A model generated the notes under the pieces. It had not been told where the DNA came from. It was given only the letters and a program-made list of their open reading frames with translations, and did no database searches. 26,635 nt of DNA from Selenomonadaceae bacterium UBA2897 (lineage in GTDB: Bacteria; Bacillota; Negativicutes; Selenomonadales; Selenomonadaceae), in assembly GCA_002350105.1 (NCBI GenBank), contig DEDT01000017.1, forward strand, positions 1 to 26,635, written 5' to 3'. Positions within the stretch are counted from its first letter, which is position 1. Every line of letters starts with the position of its first letter. Both the position numbers and the translations under genes were made by a program. Below are positions 22,432 to 26,635 of the stretch, in pieces.

Positions 22432-23013
22432 TCAATATTTATGATGGCCGACTTTGCCTGTGTATGGATTTACATTGCCTTCATAGCTGTAGTTATCGGT
22501 GGGCGTGCTATTCTTGTGGGTACGCCAGTGGCCCCGGACCACGGTGCCGTTGCTTCTTACGTATGGAGCGACGTATTCGTCGTCTGTGCTTGGCGTGGAG
22601 ATATTCGGTGCTTGCACGTCTGGTGCGGTAGGAATATTGTCTTTAGTGCGGGTGGAAGTGCTATCGGTGGAGGAATTATCACGATCAGTAGAATTATCGG
22701 ACTTTTTGAATCGTGAAGGTGGAATGATAGGCCCAGTATCTGGCATGTCCTTTTTCGCGAGCTTTTGTTGCAGCGTGTCAGCCTTGTGTATGGCGTCCAT
22801 GCGCAGCACGTACTGATTGTAGGCGCAGCCAAAGGTTGCAATGAGTAATGCCAGCATCACGGCGAATATGCGCCGGACAGTCTTGGTTTCCATTTCGCCA
22901 AGCTGATCCCAGATGTACCACGCGGCCAGTACCAGGACGATAATGGTGCCGGTGATAAATTCTGCGGATATACCGCCGAACATCTGCGAGACATTATGAT
23001 AGAAAGCGTCCAT
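22432..23013 (-). CDS. Membrane-anchored protein with C-terminal GNVNPYTG domain
   Basis: The 193-aa protein has two membrane segments (~18-35 and ~48-66), a helical stretch, a low-complexity Ser/Thr/Asp linker (~105-140), and a C-terminal motif YVRSNGTVVRGHWRT followed by EGNVNPYTGKVG. That last motif recurs in many small bacterial secreted or envelope proteins of unknown role. With two helices both ends should be on the same side, most likely outside the inner membrane. AAAGGAGG supports the ATG at 23013. The gene follows immA after 18 bases and is probably on the repressor transcript. Confidence 0.75.
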   Translation of the reverse strand: MDAFYHNVSQMFGGISAEFITGTIIVLVLAAWYIWDQLGEMETKTVRRIFAVMLALLIATFGCAYNQYVLRMDAIHKADTLQQKLAKKDMPDTGPIIPPSRFKKSDNSTDRDNSSTDSTSTRTKDNIPTAPDVQAPNISTPSTDDEYVAPYVRSNGTVVRGHWRTHKNSTPTDNYSYEGNVNPYTGKVGHHKY

Positions 23014-23031
23014 GGCTATTCCTCCTTTACT

Positions 23032-23655
23032 CTATGCAATCATGTGCCCTTGTACGTAGGTGTCGAACTGGGACAGGAGGAGGACTTCGGTGCGGCTGCA
23101 GCGGTAGCCGTGGCACTTGGAGAAGAAATTCTCTTTGATCGTAGCGGCCTGATGGGATATGAAGCAGGTCTCGCTGATGGCGGAGGCGGTGAGGCAGCCC
23201 ATGGTATAGAGCACGGAGCTGGGGCCAAGGAGCTCGTTGGCACAGGCGTCGGCCTCGCGCTCGATATTGCTGAGTGCAAGCGCGCTGGAGTTCTCCAACT
23301 GGTCGGCGGTGTTGTCTGCGAGGTGGCGCAGGATGATGTGCGAGAGCTCGTGTGTCAGCGTCCAGCGCAGGCGGGGGATAGACGGGTCTACGTCGTTGAC
23401 GAACACGATATACTCGTCAAGCCCGGGGCGGTAGAAGGTGCAGCCCTCAGCGGATCCAAAACGCTCGGCAACGTCGCGCAGGGTGATGTGATTGTGACCG
23501 GCCACCTCAGTGTAGGTGTAGACCTTGCAGCCGATATCCTTCAGCGCGGTATCCGGATTGAAGGGGAGCCGGTCAACGGAGAGCTGCATCAGAAATTTGT
23601 CGGCGGCCTCATGGGCATAGTTGAACCGTGGCATTAAGGAAAGGGAAGCTCTCAT
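23032..23655 (-). CDS. ImmA/IrrE-family metallopeptidase
   Basis: The 207-aa protein contains the zinc motif HELSH (102-106) and the third ligand in EREADACANELL, the pattern of COG2856 ImmA/IrrE peptidases. In ICEBs1, ImmA cuts the repressor ImmR when the element is induced. Here the ATG overlaps the stop of an XRE repressor by one base (TAATG), the same gene order as immR-immA. An ATG at residue 8 is an alternative start. The natural substrate is therefore likely the repressor encoded directly upstream (inference from family and order). Confidence 0.9.
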   Translation of the reverse strand: MRASLSLMPRFNYAHEAADKFLMQLSVDRLPFNPDTALKDIGCKVYTYTEVAGHNHITLRDVAERFGSAEGCTFYRPGLDEYIVFVNDVDPSIPRLRWTLTHELSHIILRHLADNTADQLENSSALALSNIEREADACANELLGPSSVLYTMGCLTASAISETCFISHQAATIKENFFSKCHGYRCSRTEVLLLSQFDTYVQGHMIA

Positions 23656-24011
23656 TACCAGAACACCTCAATCATTTTCTTCACTTGTTCTTTTCTCTCG
23701 GCGACCTGCTCGGGGCTGGAGTCTTTCAGTTTCGCGCGGGCGAGCGTGCGGATCTCATCATCAAAGACTTCACTGGCCGCGTCTTTTGTCGGTTTTCCGG
23801 ACGGCGCTGACGGTGAGGCGGTGCGGCCTAACAGGTAGTCGGTGGTGACGCCAAATAGGGAAGCCAGTTTGTCCAGATTACGCGATGGCTTATTCTCGCC
23901 ACTCTCGTATTTGAGGTAAGTCGTTCTGCCTACGCCAAGCATTTTAGCAACTTGCTCTTGAGAGTACCCTCGTTGCGTGCGCAGTGCTCTTAATCGTTCA
24001 CCGATTGTCAT
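23655..24011 (-). CDS. XRE-family prophage repressor (CI/ImmR-like)
   Basis: Residues ~5-62 form a helix-turn-helix of the XRE type (SQEQVAKMLGVGRTTYLKYESG and TTDYLLGRT). The remaining ~55 residues are charged and helical, without a LexA/CI-type Ser-Lys self-cleavage domain, so induction probably depends on the ImmA-like protease next door. AAAGGAG sits just before the ATG at 24011. Its own promoter and operator lie at 24067-24095, so it probably controls its own synthesis as well as the rightward promoter. Confidence 0.92.
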   Translation of the reverse strand: MTIGERLRALRTQRGYSQEQVAKMLGVGRTTYLKYESGENKPSRNLDKLASLFGVTTDYLLGRTASPSAPSGKPTKDAASEVFDDEIRTLARAKLKDSSPEQVAERKEQVKKMIEVFW

Positions 24012-24066
24012 AATACATCACTCCTTTTCTTTCTGTAGTATTCAGGCAATACGGCCCTATGCCCTT

Positions 24067-24095
24067 ATTATACGTTATTTTAAATAACATAAAAA
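24067..24095 (-). promoter_or_regulatory. Leftward lysogeny promoter with operator O1 in its spacer
   Basis: On the minus strand TATAAT (24072-24067) follows TTTTTA (24095-24090) by 17 bases. The spacer, 24073-24089, is the near-palindrome CGTTATTTTAAATAACA. The -35 is weak, as is common for maintenance promoters. Confidence 0.65.
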
Positions 24096-24122
24096 GTCGT
24101 GATAGAAAATAACATTTACCTA

Positions 24123-24151
24123 TTGACATGTTATGTAACGTAACGTATAAT
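24123..24151 (+). promoter_or_regulatory. Rightward early promoter (consensus) with operator O2 in its spacer
   Basis: TTGACA (24123-24128) and TATAAT (24146-24151) are both perfect and 17 bases apart. The spacer 24129-24145 is itself the operator TGTTATGTAACGTAACG. Confidence 0.9.
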
Positions 24152-24166
24152 AGGCACTGTAAGGAA

Positions 24167-24183
24167 CGTTATGAAACATAACG
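24167..24183. promoter_or_regulatory. Operator O3, perfect palindrome
   Basis: CGTTATG-AAA-CATAACG is fully symmetric. It lies just after the expected start of the rightward transcript. It shares the 17-bp form with O1 and O2. Confidence 0.82.
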
Positions 24184-24206
24184 CCCAAACAGAAAGGGGG
24201 TTAAGG

Positions 24207-24398
24207 ATGGGAAGACTAAAAGAGCTTCGATTGAAGCGCGGATTAACGCAAGACGAACTGGCTAAGCTACTGTCAGTAAACCGCACAACGGTTACGCTAT
24301 GGGAGACGGGCGTCAATCACCCGCGAGCGTCTATGCTCGTAAGGCTGGCAAAGATTTTGCGTTGCACTGTGGACGATTTATTGCGCCACAAAACGTGA
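24207..24398 (+). CDS. Cro-like XRE-family regulator
   Basis: The 63-aa product is little more than one helix-turn-helix domain (LTQDELAKLLSVNRTTVTLW), as in Cro proteins. The ATG at 24207 with AAAGGGGG upstream is chosen; an in-frame ATG at 24171 falls within operator O3 and is unlikely. It is the first gene of the rightward transcript. It should compete with the repressor for the three operators and favour lytic or excision functions (known for Cro-type switches; inferred here). Confidence 0.88.
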   Translation: MGRLKELRLKRGLTQDELAKLLSVNRTTVTLWETGVNHPRASMLVRLAKILRCTVDDLLRHKT

Positions 24399-24431
24399 TG
24401 AAAGATAACATCTAAAAAAGGAGAGTATCAA

Positions 24432-25256
24432 ATGAACAAAGACATTCAGATTTTCAGCAGCAACCAGTTCGGTCAGCTGCGCACGGTTGAAGATGGTGAC
24501 AAGGTTTATTTTGTGGCCATCGATGTTGCAAAAGCACTCGGCTATAGCAACACCCGCGATGCCATCAACAAGCACTGCAAGGGGGTCGCAAAACGCGACG
24601 TACCTCACCCACAGAACAAAGATAAGACTGTAGAGGTCAGCGTCATCCCCGAAGGCGATGTGTACCGCCTGATCACGCACTCACACCTGCCAGCGGCGGA
24701 GAAGTTCGAGAGCTGGGTTTTCGATGAGGTCCTGCCGACCATCCGCAAGCACGGTGCCTACGCCACGCCGGACACGCTGGACAAGATGATCGCGAGCCCG
24801 GAGTTCGGCATCAAGCTGCTGACGGCACTCAAGAATGAGCAGGAGAAGAACGGCGAGCTCAAGGCTGTCAATGCCAAGCAGGCGCAGGTCATCAACGAGC
24901 TCAAGCCCAAGGCCGACTACACGGACGACATTCTCAAGAATCCCGGCCTCGTGACCATCACGCAGATTGCGAAGGACTACGGCATGAGCGGCAAGGCGAT
25001 GAACGCCACGCTTCATGATTTCCATGTTGTCTACAATCTCGGCGGGCAATGGCTGCTGTACTCACGGTATCAGGCGAAGGGCTACACGCACAGCGAGACT
25101 GTGGCATTCAACCATTCGGACGGCAGGCCGGATGTGAAGATGAACACCAAGTGGACGCAGAAAGGCCGCCTGTTCCTCTATAACCTGCTCAAGCGTCACA
25201 ATATCCTGCCTGTCATCGAGCAGACGGATGAGGAAATGCAGGAGGTGGCGCAATGA
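24432..25256 (+). CDS. BRO-N / KilAC-type phage antirepressor
   Basis: Residues ~1-110 form a BRO-N domain (FGQLRTVEDGDKVYFVAIDV, ALGYSNTRDAI, ESWVFDEVLPTIRKHG). A helical linker follows, and residues ~150-260 match the phage antirepressor C-terminal (ANT/KilAC) domain (LVTITQIAKDYGMSGKAMN, GQWLLYSRY, KWTQKGRLFLYNLL). Such proteins counter prophage repressors or regulate early genes. AAGGAG before the ATG at 24432 is good. Its stop overlaps the next start by four bases. GC content is visibly higher than in the repressor region, suggesting the gene was exchanged as a module. Confidence 0.92.
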   Translation: MNKDIQIFSSNQFGQLRTVEDGDKVYFVAIDVAKALGYSNTRDAINKHCKGVAKRDVPHPQNKDKTVEVSVIPEGDVYRLITHSHLPAAEKFESWVFDEVLPTIRKHGAYATPDTLDKMIASPEFGIKLLTALKNEQEKNGELKAVNAKQAQVINELKPKADYTDDILKNPGLVTITQIAKDYGMSGKAMNATLHDFHVVYNLGGQWLLYSRYQAKGYTHSETVAFNHSDGRPDVKMNTKWTQKGRLFLYNLLKRHNILPVIEQTDEEMQEVAQ

Positions 25257-25471
25257 AGGAGCCATCGGTAGACATTACACAAGGCCGTTCGCGTGAATAC
25301 TATAGACGGGCAAGCGCTGTTGGCGAGGCCATGCAGGACTTGCATCTGGACAGCGATGCGGTAAAGAAACTCTCTCATGCGATTGTTGAGTTCACGTCAA
25401 GAGCCGAGGTGGATGCCTTCAAGTATGGGTTTGACATGGCATTGAAGCTTGCCAAGGAGCTGGCACATTAA
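25253..25471 (+). CDS. Small early phage protein, unknown
   Basis: The 72-aa helical protein (ATG at 25253, AGGAGGTG upstream) starts within the antirepressor stop codon (ATGA), so the two are probably coupled. It has no membrane segment or known motif that I recognise. A C-terminal amphipathic helix (DMALKLAKELAH) is visible. Confidence 0.75.
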   Translation: MKEPSVDITQGRSREYYRRASAVGEAMQDLHLDSDAVKKLSHAIVEFTSRAEVDAFKYGFDMALKLAKELAH

Positions 25472-25486
25472 GGGGGAGGTATCAAC

Positions 25487-25636
25487 ATGAAAGAAAAAAT
25501 GCGCTACTGGATGTGGCGCATCAAAGACGAATGGGAGCTATTCCGTTATGGGCCTGTCGATGGGGAGACGGCGCTAATGACTTCGATTATCGCAATGGTA
25601 TTCGCAATCATCGCATTCAGCGTAGCGCTGAGATAA
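25487..25636 (+). CDS. 49-aa single-pass membrane protein
   Basis: A polar, Trp-rich N-terminal half (RYWMWRIKDEWELF) is followed by one hydrophobic segment (SIIAMVFAIIAFSVAL). GGGGGAGG precedes the ATG. Its 3' end overlaps the end of the opposite gene by 20 bases. Unknown function. Confidence 0.65.
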   Translation: MKEKMRYWMWRIKDEWELFRYGPVDGETALMTSIIAMVFAIIAFSVALR

Positions 25637-25949
25637 TCGCCGCTATCAGGTCAAAGGAGGATGGTTTCAGTAGAGATAGGATGGATAAGACGGTGGCGAT
25701 AATACTCAAGCGAAAAGCCCATGTGGCGTGCTTGTAGCGCTCAATCGCAACATTTCCCGCTATGGTCGTGCAGACGGTTAGGCCGTGCTGCTCTATGTAC
25801 TTGTATTTGCGTAGAAAACGCATAATGCGGTTGCTGTCATTGAGACTATAGCCGTGATAGAAAGGAAAATGCTTGGTGTCATCCATACGCAATGTGTGGT
25901 GCGGGCCGTTATAAATCATCTTCAAAAACGTGTAGGTTTTCTTATCCAT
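25617..25949 (-). CDS. Protein with possible winged-helix N-terminus and C-terminal membrane segments
   Basis: The 110-aa product is the only leftward gene in the early block. Its first ~70 residues (KKTYTFLKMIYNG, YSLNDSNRIMRFLRKYKYIE, TTIAGNVAIERY) resemble a small winged-helix fold by pattern; the rest has one or two hydrophobic segments. ATG at 25949 follows AAAGGAG by nine bases; a TTG at 25958 is an alternative. Its orientation is that of lysogenic cargo genes (morons). I do not recognise the family. Confidence 0.7.
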   Translation of the reverse strand: MDKKTYTFLKMIYNGPHHTLRMDDTKHFPFYHGYSLNDSNRIMRFLRKYKYIEQHGLTVCTTIAGNVAIERYKHATWAFRLSIIATVLSILSLLKPSSFDLIAAIISALR

Positions 25950-26010
25950 ATCAATCAACTCCTTTACTCAATTATACAGGATTCGGGGGGATGCGGCGGG
26001 AGGTGAGTGC

Positions 26011-26184
26011 ATGGAGAACCCGGTTATCACGGCGAAGGAGGTGGCGGATATACTGCACTGCAGCAAGTCCAAAGCCTATGGCCTGATCAAGCGGCTCAAT
26101 ATCGAGCTGCAGCAGAAAGGCAAGATAACTCTGCACGGCGCAACGAGCAGGAAGTATTTCAAAGAAAGGTTGTATCTGGCATGA
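26011..26184 (+). CDS. Small helix-turn-helix protein (excisionase/MerR-like)
   Basis: The 57-aa protein reads ITAKEVADILHCSKSKAYGLIK, a typical short helix-turn-helix of excisionase-family proteins, then a basic wing and KYFKERLYLA. GGGAGGTG lies before the ATG at 26011. The stop overlaps the next start by four bases. It could be the recombination directionality factor, though it lies far from int. Confidence 0.75.
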   Translation: MENPVITAKEVADILHCSKSKAYGLIKRLNIELQQKGKITLHGATSRKYFKERLYLA

Positions 26185-26327
26185 GATTCTTTTACGCGGG
26201 CCTGTACGGCCTTGGAAAAATCAGGGACGAGTTCCACCGGCTGGACAAGGCCGGTTGGGTGGATGCCTATATCGCTATCGCGTGGGCCGTGGCCGTCGTC
26301 ATGCTCGGCGCGAGCGGCGGTTTCTGA
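26181..26327 (+). CDS. 48-aa membrane protein, phage
   Basis: The start overlaps the preceding stop (ATGA). The N-terminal half is amphipathic (GLGKIRDEFHRLDKAGWVDA) and the C-terminal half is one membrane segment (YIAIAWAVAVVMLGAS). Unknown function. Confidence 0.65.
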   Translation: MRFFYAGLYGLGKIRDEFHRLDKAGWVDAYIAIAWAVAVVMLGASGGF

Positions 26328-26340
26328 AGGAGGTGAGAGT

Positions 26341-26469
26341 GTGAGCACGATTCTACACGTCAGGCGTTACGGCCTGCCGTTCTTCACGCGGCGCGGCTGG
26401 GTGGTCATCGCAGCTGGCGGCTTCGCGGGTGGTTTCATCTGCGGGGTGATCGCGTGCATGGGCATGTAA
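26341..26469 (+). CDS. 42-aa membrane protein, phage
   Basis: GTG start at 26341 with AGGAGGTGA upstream. A basic N-terminus (VRRYGLPFFTRRGW) precedes one Gly-rich membrane segment. Unknown function. Confidence 0.55.
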   Translation: MSTILHVRRYGLPFFTRRGWVVIAAGGFAGGFICGVIACMGM

Positions 26470-26476
26470 ACAAAAA

Positions 26477-26506
26477 GCCTGTACGCGGCGGGCGGCCGGT
26501 ACAGGC
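26477..26506 (+). repeat. Hairpin after the small membrane genes
   Basis: GCCTGTAC (26477-26484) and GTACAGGC (26499-26506) pair around a GC-rich 14-base loop. No T-run follows, so it may be an attenuator or processing site and not a full terminator. Confidence 0.45.
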
Positions 26507-26570
26507 AAGATAAGGTGTATGTTCCCCTCCAGTATAGCACAGGAGAGGAACAGAGGGAAGGAGCAAAACT

Positions 26571-26635
26571 ATGCTTATTGTGAAAGATACATCGAAGCTT
26601 GAGAGCTTCGGCTTTGAGAAAGTGCCGGGTTGGGA
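26571..26635 (+). CDS. Phage gene, 5' part only
   Basis: An open frame begins at ATG 26571 with AAGGAG upstream and runs off the window. The 21 full codons start MLIVKDTSKLESFGFEK; nothing more can be said. Confidence 0.55.
   Translation, partial: MLIVKDTSKLESFGFEKVPGW

Noticed and set aside
22405..23637. Plus-strand frames opposite the membrane protein and immA genes
   Set aside because: The minus-strand genes have strong ribosome sites and recognisable motifs; the plus readings have no start signal.
1..26635. CRISPR arrays, rRNA and tRNA genes
   Set aside because: No regularly spaced repeats and no tRNA or rRNA sequence recognised by eye on either strand; integration does not appear to use a tRNA here.

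Overview
The window looks like part of the chromosome of a diderm Firmicute of the class Negativicutes (Selenomonas/Mitsuokella-like), with a prophage in its right-hand third. The evidence is mixed on purpose: the histidine genes are of the Firmicutes kind (short HisG with a separate HisZ, and a YerC/TrpR-like gene at the head), while the first gene ends like an outer-membrane beta-barrel, which requires an outer membrane. The assignment is inferred from gene content only.

Layout, left to right. 1-2955: the 3' part of a coiled-coil plus beta-barrel outer-membrane protein, then a membrane-anchored GH114-like glycosidase. 3025-5955: a compact folate operon, folE-folP-folB and a folK-folA fusion, followed by a PPP-type metallophosphatase (5976-6689) and a strong terminator. 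6774-6939: a MITE-like element with near-perfect terminal inverted repeats. 7035-15743: a full histidine operon in the order yerC-hisZ-HD protein-hisG-hisD-hisC-hisB-hisH-hisA-hisF-hisIE, then a small coiled-coil gene and a terminator. 16321-17247 (minus): ribF. 17418-18521: queA, then a small Cys-rich gene (18602-18763) that seems to have lost its C-terminus where the prophage begins.

18764-26635 is the left arm of a prophage or related integrative element. It holds a tyrosine integrase (minus), a leftward lysogeny block (XRE repressor, ImmA-type protease, two small membrane proteins, a 51-aa ORF, a DUF4231/SLATT two-helix membrane protein and a ThsB-like TIR protein), and a rightward early block (Cro-like protein, BRO-N/KilAC antirepressor and a row of very small proteins). 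The window stops inside the early region, so the other end is not seen.

How the parts work together. The folate genes carry GTP through dihydroneopterin to dihydropteroate and, through the fused DHFR, reduce dihydrofolate. The histidine genes encode all enzymes from PRPP/ATP to histidine except a recognisable histidinol-phosphate phosphatase; the HD-domain protein in the operon is one place to look for a phosphohydrolase. The prophage switch has two divergent promoters whose 17-bp spacers are each filled by one palindromic operator. The most interesting candidate system is the TIR + SLATT pair carried on the lysogenic strand: it resembles the signal-maker plus membrane-effector logic of Thoeris/CBASS defence, but in a very small form.
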